The translations under genes were made by a program, and so were the position numbers. Source: Chara braunii (lineage: Eukaryota > Streptophyta > Charophyceae > Charales > Characeae). Taken from it: a stretch of DNA of 64,000 bases. Location of the stretch: positions 213,501-277,500 of the forward strand of contig BFEA01001001.1 in the NCBI GenBank assembly GCA_003427395.1, given 5' to 3'. Of this stretch, positions 51,255-62,903 are shown in pieces; position 1 is the stretch's first letter; the number at the start of each line of letters is the position of its first letter. The notes under the pieces are model-generated. The model did no database searches, was not told the origin of the DNA, and saw only the letters and a list, made by a program, of their open reading frames with translations.

Positions 51255-54200
51255 ATGGGTAAACTGACCCTCGCCACTTGGAACCTGCGTGGTCTTGGGG
51301 ACTCATCAGGTAAATATAAGAAGGACATATTGAAAACGTGGATTCATGACAATAATATCCATATTACTTTTCTTCAAGAAATCAAACTCAACGAAGATAA
51401 AATCAATGCATCAGTTACCCGATGGGACGACCCTCAATTGTGGTCCCCCTCTCGGGGTTCTAGAGGAGGTGTCACAATACTTATCCATCGAGCAGTGGGA
51501 GCCGAAATTATTGATTACTACGTAGATCTGTGGGGGAGATGGGCATGGGTCAAAATTTTCTTCGAAGAGAAAGAATGGTTAATTGTGAGTAGTTATGCAC
51601 CGACCCATTACCGTGAGAAAACCTCCTTTTTTGATGAACTATTGTATGTCATCCCAGAATGCAAGCAAACAATAATTGCTGGAGACTGGAATGTGTCACT
51701 AGATTTCTCACAAAGTTGACAAGATATATCTCTGTCACGAGACAAGGTCGCCCTTAACTCACTAATGTCAGAGCTAAACGTAATTGATCCATACCGACTG
51801 ACACATCCACACAGAGAAGGGTTTACATGGTTCTCAAGCAGTAGGAAAGAAGTTGGAACCAGAAAACATCGTCTTGATTTTTCCTGATGATATCATCTTC
51901 AATGTGGAAATCTGTAATAGCAAACACAGATCTAAGTCACCCGATGCTTGATCACAAAACTCAGGAATCAGTTAGAGGTCCCGGTTTGTTCCGTTTCAAC
52001 ACAACAAACAGACTTAGAAGACCCGGGTCTTGTCCATTGGATGAAGGGATTCTGGTCGTTTCAACACAACAAACTTAGAAGACCCGGGTCTTGTCCATTG
52101 GATGAAGGAATTCTGGTTATCATGGGAAGGTGCCTAAGATAAATTTAGGACCAAAGAAGAGTGGTGGGATAAAGGAGTTCAAATATTCTCCAATTTGCTT
52201 AGCATTTTTTCGAGAATCCTCTCATTTGAGAGAAATAACAAAGAAAAATCTCTCAAAAGTTGCATCGGATGCGCTGAATCTCGAATGTCGGAACACCCGG
52301 TATCTAACAAAGTTTGGGGGAAGGAAAGAAATAAGCTACTAACGGAATGGGATGAAATTGAGGCCCGTAACTCAGAGGTCTGGTCTGAACGTCTGCGGGT
52401 GAAAGGGATCGCAATATACGATAGAATGACCAAGGAATCTTTCCAAAAAATGATTCCCAAGAGAGTGTTCACGCCCATGAACGAATTAATTCATCCTTTT
52501 GATAGAGACACTCCTAAAGCAAAGGAGATGACAAAACTGTGTGAGTATGCTGCTCTATACTACCGAGACATTTTTACCTCTCATTTTCAGGGAGTAGGTG
52601 TCACAGACAAGCTACAGATGGAAAACAATCATTGGAACAACACCGAAGTAAGACTATCCTCGGTAGGCAGACTTGATCTGGATCGGCCTATTATAATCGA
52701 AGAAGCGGAAGAAGCCCTCGAGGCTTTGTCGAAAGGTAAAGCCCCAGGAGACAATGGCTTACCTTCTGAATTGTATGGTTCTATATGGAAAGAAGTGGGC
52801 AGCCACCTAGTTGAGATCTACAACAACATTGTAACTGGTGGTAATCTCTCCAACAGCATGTGCAGAGGTGTCATTTTTGTCCTATTAAAAAAAGGAGACT
52901 GATGCGAGATCAGAAATTGGAGACAAATTTCTATCCTCAATGTATCTTATAAACTGCTAGCAAAAATCTTAGCTAGGAGAGTAAGTAGATACTTGCCCGA
53001 GTTAGTAAAAGAAGATCAAGCAGCGTTCGTCCGTGACCGTTCGATATTTGATAATATTGTGACAACTATCTTATCTTTGGAAGTCACCCAAAATGATGAC
53101 TCAAACATTGCTGTACTTTTATTGGATCTGGAGAAGGCATATGACCGGGTAAACTGGTCACACGTTCTCACAACGCTCAACGTAATGGGTTTTGGTCTGA
53201 ATATCTCTAAATGGGTAGTGGCATTATACACCTCATCTAAGGCGTTAGTGATGATGAACGGAAGAAGACCCAATGAATTTGCCTTGACATGATCCTTGTG
53301 TCAAGGCTGCCCATTGGCATCGCCAGTGTTCGCCATTCAGATGGAAGTGTTGTTGAACAACATCATATCTAACCCATTAATCAAAGGAATCGCCGTAGGA
53401 CGAACTCAGTGTAAGGTAGAAGCACTAGCGGACGACTTGTTTGCAGCCTTCGAAAACTCGGCAACATCGCTTACAACACTTAAATCACAGTTTGTCACGT
53501 ACTCTTCTGTATTCGAAGCCTCCGTTAACTGGCACAAATCGAGCTTCTTCCTTCCTACTGATTTTCAACTAGAAACAGAATGGGGTATGAAACGGATCAT
53601 AGATAATCGGAAAGATTTCTAGGAGTTCAAATATCCCTCCTGGACTTCGCAGAAGACCAAGACGATCTCCTTCTTCAGAAATCTTTACACCGCCTGTCCA
53701 CATGGGGTGAAGCAGTTCATCTCTCCCTGTTCGGTGGAGCGTTAGTCTTGAATGGGGCCCTGTTTGCACTTTTATGGTTTGTAGCCACGGTTAGAGCCGT
53801 TGGAAAGCAAGTCTATGCTGCTATCCGCAGACGTGGAGCCAAGTTCCTATGGAAGCCATATGCAGGAGAAGAAGAGGCATTTCTTTCAAAAGTGGCATGG
53901 GAAATGCTATGTACCACTCGTGAAAACAGGGGCCTGAGTATTCTTGATCCTTGTCGCCAAAATGACGCAACGTTAGTAAAGTGGATTATCAAAGTCGTCA
54001 GCACTCCCTCCCGATCACACTGGATCTACTTAGCAGAGTACCTCCTAGCAGAAGAATGGAACCTTTCCAGATCCGAAGACATTTGGACTTGTCTGATGCT
54101 GTTTTCGTACCGAAGGAGACAAGTCAAGTCTCCTTTCTGGCGAGCTATTGTACAAGCGCGGAGAAAACTGAGACCGGATGTTTGGGTAGAGCCACACACG

Positions 54201-54808
54201 AAGGCAAAAGTACTATCTCAACCGATTTTTGAATACCCCCACATCAGATCTCAGGATGGGGAATGGATTAAAGCTGATTCTTCACCTCACAGTTTCGGAC
54301 GAATATGGATTGAGAGAGGGTTACTGCGGATTGCTGATATGTGGGATGATTTGATGGGTGACTGGGTCACAGTTACTCAGACAAAAATTGGGCCAGTTGC
54401 GGGAAATTGAAGAGAAAAGGAATATGATCCTGGATGCCATCCCTGCTGCTTGGGTCAGCATCCTATCTCCTTTAGCGGTAGACCCACCAGGAACATGGTT
54501 TGTGAGTCTAAATACTGATGATCCTCCCATTTGGAAATTGATGACCATACAATCTGATAGAAAGCGCACATTTCAAGGTTGGCAAGTAAGAGACAGTAGC
54601 TCCACACTTATACAGGTAGAAGGTGCTGCTCCCCTGATAGGTACATCCTTTAAACAGATAAGAGTGACAAAATCTACAGACTCGAAAGGCAACATCTCGT
54701 GCTGTCTGTTTGCCCAAGGGAAACCTGTCACAACTCTGAAACTAGACCCGCATGCATGGGAATGGAGAGCAGAAGGAAAAAATGGGGAAAATCTTCGGTT
54801 GTGGGAAT
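51255..54808 (+). pseudogene. LINE ORF2 endonuclease-reverse transcriptase, broken
   Basis: The ATG at 51255 begins MGKLTLATWNLRGLGD, the usual APE start. LQEIKLNED, SRGGVTILIH and AGDWNVSLDF follow. A TGA at 51717 (TGG to TGA) interrupts the endonuclease, and it ends RKHRLDFS with a frame change. A 65-bp tandem duplication lies in the connecting region. The RT reads in frame 1 (52195-53622) with in-frame TGA at 52900 and 53290 (each from CGA in my reading). It contains LLLDLEKAYDRVNW, LCQGCPLASPVFAIQME and catalytic LADDLF. It then shifts near 53615 and again near 54400. The last residues before 54891 are LTR-derived. Confidence 0.88.
51992..52117 (+). repeat. 65-bp tandem duplication in ORF2
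   Basis: CGTTTCAACACAACAAAC...GAAGACCCGGGTCTTGTCC occurs at 51992 and 52057 with a 3-base difference. Confidence 0.93.
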
Positions 54809-55400
54809 TGAAACAGTTTCACCCAGGTAACCCGACATTTGCAGACACAGAGATTCGATCCCTAGACCTGTGCCCAAACCCTGTACATTGACCCTGTGTG
54901 CTGAGTGAGACTCGATCCCCAGGTCTGTAGATTAGGAGTTAGATCTGTAATGACCTGCCATAACACAGACTGAGAACACTGCTGATTTCTGAAGTTCTGT
55001 CGATGGAATGGATGCCTTGCTGAGATTCCCACATTCTGCTGTGTTTTCTAAGTCTGTATGTGTGCGTGCCTGTTGACTTGCGTGTGTGTGTGACCCGCAA
55101 GGGTACTTGCTTGTTTGGTAGGCCCGTAGGGCCGGTACTTACCTGTGGCCGTGGCATTGAGGGTTGCAGCAGGGAAAACACTCAAGTAGCGGAGCCAGGG
55201 GCCCGCGGTGCTTAGAGCAGCGGGAAAACACTCAAGTAGCAGGTAGGCCGGTACCGCACCCAGTAGCAGTAGATGTGTATTAGAGGCCGATCAGAAGAAG
55301 ACAAAGTTGGGATTTTTAGAGGCCCAGTAGTGGTAGGCTAGATCTAGGCCGTACCAGTCCATCCAGTCTGAGTCTAGAGCCTGTACGGGCAATATCAGAG
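54809..55400 (+). repeat. LTR-like fragment, families A and H
   Basis: From TGAAACAGTTTCACCC the sequence follows the A LTR start (TTTGCAG...GATTCGATCC...CTGTACA). From about 55045 to 55330 it matches repeat H (28330-28600). Probably an LTR of a family related to both. Confidence 0.55.
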
Positions 55401-56340
55401 TCTGCAATGATGTTTCCCTCCGAAAGGGAGGAGGTACCGGTTGCTTGGGAGGCGGAGCGGCCTGGAAGTCACCGCCCAGGAGGCAAGCAGGCCGCTATAT
55501 CAAGAGGCCGAGGCAAGAGCTTGGCCTCATTCTTCAGTGTGCGAGTTGGGCGTCACGCTGTTGGAGCGCTGGTTGGAAGAGTGCTGGCTGCTACAGCGCT
55601 GCTTGGAAGAAGAAGCCGGGAGCTTCCACCTTGGCTATGGTGGAGCTCGACCTGTAGGAGGAGGAGGGAGAAGGGGACCAAGGGGGAGAGTGGCGAGGTA
55701 CCTACTTGGCTATGGTGGACATCATCTTCATCACCTTGTTAGGCGCTGCATCTGGAAGGCCCCCCGTTGGGGTAGTGCCACACCAAGGAAGCACGGGGTA
55801 GAGTCAGGCATGGCGGTTCAGTGAGCAGCGGCATAGCTGCTTGAAGCGGCAGCGACATAGGTGCTTTGGGTTGTCCTTTGGACAGGAGGCTGAAGCTAGT
55901 AGTCCGCCATAGCCTCGGCCTGCAATGACGAGGAAGGAGAAGGGTGGCCATGGCTATGGTGGACCTCATGTTGTGCCTGCAGTCGAAGACATTGATTCTG
56001 GTTCAGCCATTCAACATTATTATTGTTATTTCTTGTTTGAATAAGAGGGGAGGAGATAAGGAGGAGGAGATTGGTTGGCGAGGAAGAAGAGCCTTGTCAT
56101 TTGTCTATGCTGGAGTACATCATCTTCTTCTTCTTTCTTACTTCTTCTTCTTCTTCTTCTTTCCCTCTCTCTCCTCTCAAGTTCATTCATCTCTTTTTGC
56201 AATTGGACGACGTTGTACTTTCTGATGTATGTATACTTCGAAATTGGCCAGGATTGTAAGAGGTCTGCTACCGTTAGGCCTAGGAAGGTCTGTTCTAGAA
56301 GTCTCTATTTGAGTCTACTGAGGCCTATAGTCTGTCAGTA
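55401..56340. other. GA/CT-rich region with GGCTATGGTGG words
   Basis: Contains a perfect hairpin TCCCTCC-GAAA-GGGAGGA (55415-55432), three GGCTATGGTGGA words and CTT runs near 56125. Open frames are not supported by any domain. It may be LTR interior. Confidence 0.5.
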
Positions 56341-57046
56341 AGTCTGTAGACTCTAGAAGGTCGTAGGTCACTGTAGGCCAGTCCAGTCAGCAAGTACGAG
56401 GGTTAGGGGCTGCACGTGGGGAAGGTTCTGGACCACGCTGTGGGTTCCACACGTTTTGGCCCAGAAGGCCAAACGTCTGGAAGCTTCCTTGGGCCACACG
56501 TTTTGGCCCAGGCCCACACATTTTGAGGCAGGCCCGGGTACCTCCGAAGAGGTATAAATAAAGAGGCAGCGTCCAGCCATTCATTCATTCGCCTGTGTGC
56601 TATGCGGAAGAGCTGCCTTGGTATCTCCTGTGTGGACTGCAGGTGCCCGGAGAAGAAGTGGGTTGGCCATAGCGAACCAGTGAGAGCGACACCAGCGGTC
56701 ATAGCGAACCAGTGAGAGCGACACCAGCGGCCATAGCTAGGAGGAGGAAGACGATGACGGCCATAACCGCCCAGCTGTTGGTGTAGGCAGAGTATAGACA
56801 GTGGGTGTGACTGTGCAGCGTGGACATTCATGGTGATCCTCGTGCGTGCGTGCATGTGAGAGTGAGGGAGAGTGAGGCTGGTGGTAGAGACAGTGTTCAG
56901 CGGCCATAGCCGCAAGTTGTACAATTGATTCAGACTGAGTTTAATACAAGTTCATTGTTGTTTTTGAGTTGGAAGAGTTTGGTTTTGCCATTGGTTCTCA
57001 AGTGTGCATGTTGTGAGTGAGTCTGAAGTCGAGTCTAATTGCGGAA
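56341..57046 (+). repeat. Right half of a family A-like LTR
   Basis: Aligns with 264-813: GTCCAGTCAGCAAGTACGAGG, TATAAATAAAGAGGCAGCG (TATA at 56553-56559), CATTCATTC, and ends GTCTAATTGC where A1 has GTCTGATTGCA. No primer site follows. Confidence 0.7.
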
Positions 57047-57190
57047 TATACCCAGCAGCTGTGTAGCACACGGAACATGTTCGGAGCTTTTCCGAACATC
57101 CGAACATGTTCGGGTGTTTGGCCGACCGCCTCCCGAACGTGTTCGGCCGAACATATTAAAAAAAAAAAAGAGAACCTTTTTTTTTTTTTT
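57047..57190. repeat. GAACATGTTC palindromes and A/T runs
   Basis: CCGAACATGTTCGG (57100-57113) is a perfect 14-bp palindrome. Related half-sites surround it. A relative in inverse orientation lies at about 57566-57645. Confidence 0.75.
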
Positions 57191-57280
57191 TGATTTTTAA
57201 CTCGAGTTTGGTTAGGAATTTGAGCATACCTCCCAGGCAAAAGTTGTTTGTATTATTATTTTGCAAATTTACATACATTT

Positions 57281-57505
57281 CTTCTCCAATCTGTGAGGAT
57301 CTGTTCGAATCTGGTCAGTCCCACCACATATGATAGAGAGATTCAAAGGCCCAGAGGCATTGAACACATTTAGTGTCTATTGACATACCATGTTGAACTA
57401 GCCATATGGCGGTTGGAGTGGCAGCTAGGGATAACAACTAGAGTATTGCAGCATGTCTCTGGTTCGGAATGTTCTTCAATTGCTTCCAACATCTCCATAT
57501 CGTTG
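57281..57505 (-). pseudogene. LINE ORF2 3' fragment (zinc-finger part)
   Basis: The reverse complement is about 95 percent the same as 57740-57975 by eye. It encodes the region before and including a CLWAFESLYHMWWDCP-like segment typical of the C-terminal zinc-binding part of plant LINE RT. Confidence 0.7.
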
Positions 57506-57649
57506 TTGATAACATATATATATATATTTTTTATTTTTCGGAGAACTTTTTTTTTTTTTTTTTTTTAATGTTCGCGTTCGGAGAGTTTCGGCGCTCGTTC
57601 ATGTTCGGTCACGGAACCCGAACACGATGCTACACAGCCCAACAAATTG

Positions 57650-58270
57650 GATATAACATGATTATCCCAATCAAAGACTCACTGTCGATTTCAAGATGCA
57701 GATGGACCCCACTGTTCCCAGACTGTGACCCAACTCACCTATCAGCAATGATATCAAGATGCTGGAAGCAATTGAAGAACATTCCGAACCAGAGACATGC
57801 TGCAATACTCTGGCTGTTATCCCTAGCTGCCTCTCCAACCGCCATATGGCTAGTTTAACATGGTATGTCAATAGACACTAAACGTGTTCAATGCCTCTGG
57901 GCCTTTGAATCTCTCTATCATATGTGGTGGGACTGCCCAGATTCGAACAGATCCTCACAAATTGGAGAAGAAAGGTCCTCAAATCAGACAATGTGGAAAC
58001 TGGCAAGAGATGGTTTTTGAAGACGTGGTGCCTGAATGGAACATTGGCCTCTATGGATAATCGAGACAAACTAGTTCTAGGAAATTGGTTACTAAGTGCT
58101 TAGTTGGAAGAAAGACATGGGTAATCATTTGGTTACTTCTAGATTGTTTAGTTTCATGTTGTTACCTATATACGTCTTTTTTGTTCTGCTTGCTTTCGTG
58201 TTGCTGTGATTTACGTGTCAATCTTTTAGGATGTACTATTGTTTTCTCTTGCAAATTTTCAACATCAATA
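57650..58270 (+). pseudogene. LINE ORF2 3' fragment, opposite orientation
   Basis: Reads SRCWKQLKNIPNQRHAAILW, then SLAASPTAIWLV and a stop, then the CLWAFESLYHMWWDC segment, with further stops. The rest to 58270 may be the 3' untranslated end. With 57281-57505 it forms a head-to-head pair. Confidence 0.68.
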
Positions 58271-58288
58271 GTTTAGAATGTTGAGTTG

Positions 58289-59181
58289 TGCAATCAGACT
58301 CGTTTTCTTTCACACTCGCATGCATGCAATCAGGCACACAGGAAACTGGCGACATGCATTCAGGCATATAGCAAGCTGGCAACAAGCGCCCACACAAAAT
58401 TCAGAGATAAGGCAACCCAGATAAGACTTCGCTTCCAATGGCTATGGCGACTTAGCGTCCAAACAACTCTCTGTTCGCATACAGTGAGTGGATCACCCTG
58501 GATATCCCACACGCGATACTCTGCACTCACACAACACACACACACACACACACTACACACTAACTCTAGCTATGGCGGCTATGGCCGCAACTACCCTATC
58601 GCTATGCTACGCCCTTCTCTCTCGCCCACTTCAGCTCCCGGCTCACTGCAGACCTCGTTGCACAAGTCGCTTGTGGCAGCGCTTCCGCATGGCTCACGCA
58701 GGAATGCATGAATGGTTGGGCGGTGCCTCTTGATTTATACTTCTGAAACTCGGTGGTCTGTCCCTTTCCATCGGCCCATGGTGCTCACAGTCCCTCGTGG
58801 TACTTGCTGGACCGGACTGGGACTGACTGGACCTTACCGCTCACTGACTGTGGACTCACTGCTAACCTACCGTAGTCGTACTGCAATTGCACTGCAGTTT
58901 AGTCCACCACTTGACTCACCACTTGCCCACTTGCCCACTTTCGACCTTCTAGAAGGACTACAACTAGCTTCTGGAACTCGCTAAGACTTCTACTCTATAG
59001 ATCTACAGATCGAACCCCTGCTTCCTATGAGACCCTACGACAGACTACTAACTGTTACAAATACACAGGTCGTGGGTTCAAGACTGGGGGCCGACATAGA
59101 TATTGTACATCGGTAGGGTGAGGGCTAGGGATCAAACAATGGGATCTGCATCTGCTACTGCAAAAGGTGAAAACCGTTTCA
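58289..59181 (-). repeat. 3' LTR of A2 (893 bp)
   Basis: On the - strand begins TGAAACGGTTTTCACC and ends GTCTGATTGCA, matching A1. It lacks most of the 33-bp repeats. Confidence 0.88.
58733..58739 (-). promoter_or_regulatory. TATA box of A2 LTR
   Basis: TATAAAT on the - strand followed by CAAGAGGCACCGCCC, in line with the A1 LTRs. Confidence 0.68.
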
Positions 59182-59290
59182 CTCCCGTCGTCCTAAATTC
59201 GAGGTCCTCCGAGAATATTTCAGTCCAAGGCAGGACCTCTACCCTTCTTATCACGCTCGTAGGCTTTGACTATGTCGAGAGCTGTTTCTA

Positions 59291-60520
59291 AAAGTTACGT
59301 CCTGGTAAACCAGCGGTCGTCTTCCGGTTCCTGATAAGCAAACCGAACCTTATACTGTTACTGGGGACGACCTCTACCTTCTGTTCTAAACACATCTTCA
59401 TCTACAATGCCGTCAATGTCATAGCTTCCGTCCATATCCGGAGGGATCATGGATCTTCTTGAAGGGAACTGTTGACTTATGACACACGACAAAAACTTTG
59501 AAGCATGGAACACAGGGTAGGTGTGGAGGTGTGCTGGGATCTCTATAGTGTAGGACGGTCCATCTTCTCCGCCCTTGACCTCTAGAACCGGCCACGGTCC
59601 TCTATATGCAGGCAATAACTTCTGCGAGATGTTCTCCTCGGGTGCAAACTCTTTAGCCTTGACCCAGACTAAGTCGCCTACCTGAAACTGCGACGGGCGG
59701 AGGTTTTTATTAGCTTGTTCTATCATTCTATGCTGGGCCTTCCCGAGGTTTTCAACAACAGTTGCTAATTCTTTCTCGTGCTGTATCGCTAACTCCCTGG
59801 TACCGGGCGGTAGTCTGTGAATCTGATCCCGGTTCAGTTCTTCGAATGGTCTGCGCGGTCTAAAGGACTTGTGCAGCTCATTGGGAGTGCGACAGGTGGA
59901 CAGATGCACGCTGTTATTGTACACACTAGCGACCTTAGGTAACATCTCGTCCCAGTTAATTTGATCCGGTCTAATGTACATGCGCATAACTTGCTGTAGG
60001 ATCTTATTCATTTGCTCAGTCTGACCGTTCGTTTCTGGGTGGCGGCCAGATGACATCAGCAACTTAGATCCGTAGACTCGCATGAGAACTTGCCAGTTCT
60101 GGCTGGTGAAACGACTATCTCTATTGCTAACTATTGACAATCGGACTCCATTCTCACTAACCCAAAAATCAAAGAACTTGCGTACAACTAAGTCGGTGCG
60201 TGCCTCTGCAGGCAAAGGAACAAAAACAACATACTTACTAAATCGGTCAACAACGACCATGACTTGGCTTTGGCCATGTCTACTCTTTACACCGACATCC
60301 ATAAAATCAATGGAGACTGAGTATATCGGTTGGTTTGGAACAGGCAAGGGTTTGAGAAGACCTAGAGGGGCACGCGTAGTGGTCTTGTTTCGCTGGCAAA
60401 CTTTGCAAAAGAACTAACTCTATGCAGTCAGCTTTCATTCCTGGCCAGGTATACGCATGCATTAGATTGGCTAGAGTCTTTTGCCAACCGAAATGTCCCT
60501 CGATATCTCGTGGCATTCCC
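59291..60520 (-). pseudogene. A2 integrase with chromodomain-like tail, mutated
   Basis: The zinc domain reads GHFGWQKTLANLMHAYTWPG and, after a frame change, CKVCQRNKT near 60390, with Gln where A1 has a stop. The core (60347-59358) has D14 (SIDFMD) and E111 (ETNGQTEQ). The middle acid is lost: SNRDSRF instead of SDRDTRF, so Asp75 is Asn and catalysis should fail. The tail keeps YRGPWPVLE, then SYDIDGIVDEDV. A TAA at 59355-59357 cuts the chromodomain, whose remainder (QYKVRFAYQEPEDDRWFTRT) continues in frame to about 59291. Confidence 0.9.
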
Positions 60521-60779
60521 CTAGGATCAAACTACGAATCTCTTCGCTGTTGGGAACGCACAGGCGGTCAAATATGTTAGACTTCTCGAATAGTAGACCT
60601 TCTGAAGTGCGGTAATCTGGCTCAGTCTCTGGGGCCTACTTGACTCTCTTGAGGAGGTCACTATATATAGGGTCTTGTGCATATGCTTGTTTAACTTTCT
60701 CTTGCAGGTCTCTCCCTATATCCAGATAGTGTACTATGGCAGTCTGATCTCCTACTCAGAGCGTCCGCAACTCCGTTGT

Positions 60780-62903
60780 ACTTGCCCTTCACTGGCTTGA
60801 GCTCAAAGTCATATTAGTTTATCGGCCCACCTAGTCAACTTAGGTGTCCTCTTGGCCTGAGTCTTTAACCATCTAAGCGTTTCATGGTCTTAATACACTT
60901 TGAAGTGCCTCCCAAGCAGGTAATGCTTCCAGTGTTCTAGAGCCTGCTTGAGAGCGTAGAGTTCTCTCTCGTACGTGGAGGTAGCGACCTTCTCAGAGGG
61001 CATCCTCGATGACATGAACTCTACGGGTCTATAGCCATTGTCGTCGTCTTGCTGCAACACGACGCCTATACCATATTGACTTGCGTCCATGGTGACGACA
61101 AACGACAGGGACGGATCAACTACTTTGAGGACAGGGTACTCTATTAACGCGCGCTTCAATCTCTTTAGCGCAGACATACAATCTTGTCCCATTGCCAGAT
61201 TGCCTCTTTCTTAAGCAACCGGCGCAAGGGAGCAATGATAGTAGAGAAGTTCCTTACGAACTTCCTATAGTAATTAGCGAGGCCTAAGAACGACCGCAAC
61301 TCTGTCAATGTGCGGGGCGTCGGCCAGTCTCTAGTTGCCCCTATCTTGCTGTCCTCTGGATTATGCCATCTCCGTCTAACACGTGGCCCAAGTACAGGAC
61401 TTGCGTCTTGGCCCACTCACACTTCTTCGCGTTGATCTTGAAGTTTGACTCTCTCAACTTCTCCAAGACCTGCCCCAGATGACCCTGGTGCTCCTGGAGG
61501 GTCCCACTGAAAACTAATATATCATCTAAATAGACTACTACAAACTTGTTTAACCATGGTCTAAACAGATCATTTATACAAAGCTGAAAGGTGACTGGCG
61601 CGTTGGTTAGTCCAAAGGTCATCACTATAAACTCATAGTGCCCATATCTAGTCCGGAACAAAGTTTTATATTGGTCATCAGGATTGACCTCTATCTAATG
61701 GTATCCAGACTTCAGATCTATCTTAGAAAAATACTTACAACCCTGCACCCGATTTAGAAGATCGTCTATCTTGGGCAATGGCTCAACATTCTTCACAGTA
61801 ATCGCATTCAAACCTTTATAGTCTATACACATACGAAACCCTTCTTCCTTCTTGGGGACAAACAGGACTGGTGCTCCAAAAGGAGACGAAATGGGCCTGG
61901 TCCAACCTTTCTTGAGGAGCTCGTCTAACTGCTTGTGCAACTCCTCTAACTCTCTAGGGGACATCCTGTAGACTGCTCCCTTAGGGGTCCTACTGCCAGG
62001 CTCTATCTCTATTCTGTGCTGGATCGGTCGCGGTACTACTCCTGTCGGCGACTCAGTTAAGTCTTTGAACTCCTCCAGCAGCTTGGCAATGGTTGGATCT
62101 GTGGAACTATCCTCTTCCTTGGCCTCAGTGACAGGTCTAACATAGACTACAAAAACCTGGTTTTTTAACTGCTCCTTTTTCACTAGTCGTGCGAACGCGG
62201 GAGCACTGAGACAACAATGTGCCAAGGTGTTGTCTACACCTGACACATGAAACAGGTGGGCAGTCTTAACCTCGCCTGATGGACTAGGGAGCCTACACTC
62301 ATGCTCTCTCAAGTGGAGTGTGGCCCCGACTGCCTCTCCCCAATCCATTCCTGAACGAGAAGAGTCATCCTGAACGAGAAGAGTCAGGGAGTGGAGAACT
62401 TTCTCCACCTTCCCATCCTTCTTTAGGCGAAAGTACGCCTGGACTCCCTCTACATAGTCCTCAACACGCATCGTGCGGTTGTCTGTGAGGACACTGACTA
62501 TGGGGTCTGCTAACTTCTGGACTTTCAATCCTAGCCTCAGTTTCTTCAGCGCTCTACGACTAATACAACTACGGGTAGCCCCTGAGTCTTTGAGGGCCCC
62601 TACTCTGCTTCTAAACACTACGTCTACTAAGATCAGTTGTCCCTTACTCTCCTTCTTCATTTTGGCCCAGGCTGGCATCCTCTCCTTCAGCTCTTCTACC
62701 ACGCCTGTGAGGGACATACCTAGAGAGACGCTAATGCAAGCAGTCTCTCGACAGATAGCTAGGCACGGGCCTGCAACCTCTGCCATAGGCTCATGTGGTT
62801 TGGGAGTTTCCTGTTCGCGAGCGCTCGCTTCCCCACATGGCCTTGAAGTAGGGGCAGTTGCGACCCCTACTGGCGGCTGCCTTTTGACTGCTGGGCAGCC
62901 CAT
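60780..62903 (-). pseudogene. A2 protease-reverse transcriptase-RNase H
   Basis: The frame from 62903 covers the protease with DSGATRS (catalytic Asp kept) and the first RT half ([21 protein letters not shown]). A TAG at 61697-61695 stops it, where A1 has CAG, so it is a C-to-T change. RT continues in the same frame family at 61661-61341 with MTFGLTNAPVTFQ and catalytic VVVYLDDILVF. A frame change near 61345 leads to the connection ([18 protein letters not shown]). RNase H (61192-60890) reads VTMDASQYGIG, with Met for the usual Thr beside the catalytic Asp, and stops at 60890 before DHETLRWL. Confidence 0.9.

Larger units (their letters stand above)
49024..54808 (+). mobile_element. L1-like LINE, degenerate
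   Basis: Two-ORF non-LTR retrotransposon: ORF1 with a CCHC knuckle, ORF2 with an APE-type endonuclease followed by reverse transcriptase. The 5' end abuts repeat R. The 3' end runs into LTR-like sequence near 54809 and shows no poly-A tail. Stops and frameshifts make it inactive. Confidence 0.88.

Noticed and set aside
55407-55824. Overlapping frames of 111-127 codons
   Set aside because: Three overlapping frames in GA-rich DNA with no domain. Probably LTR interior.
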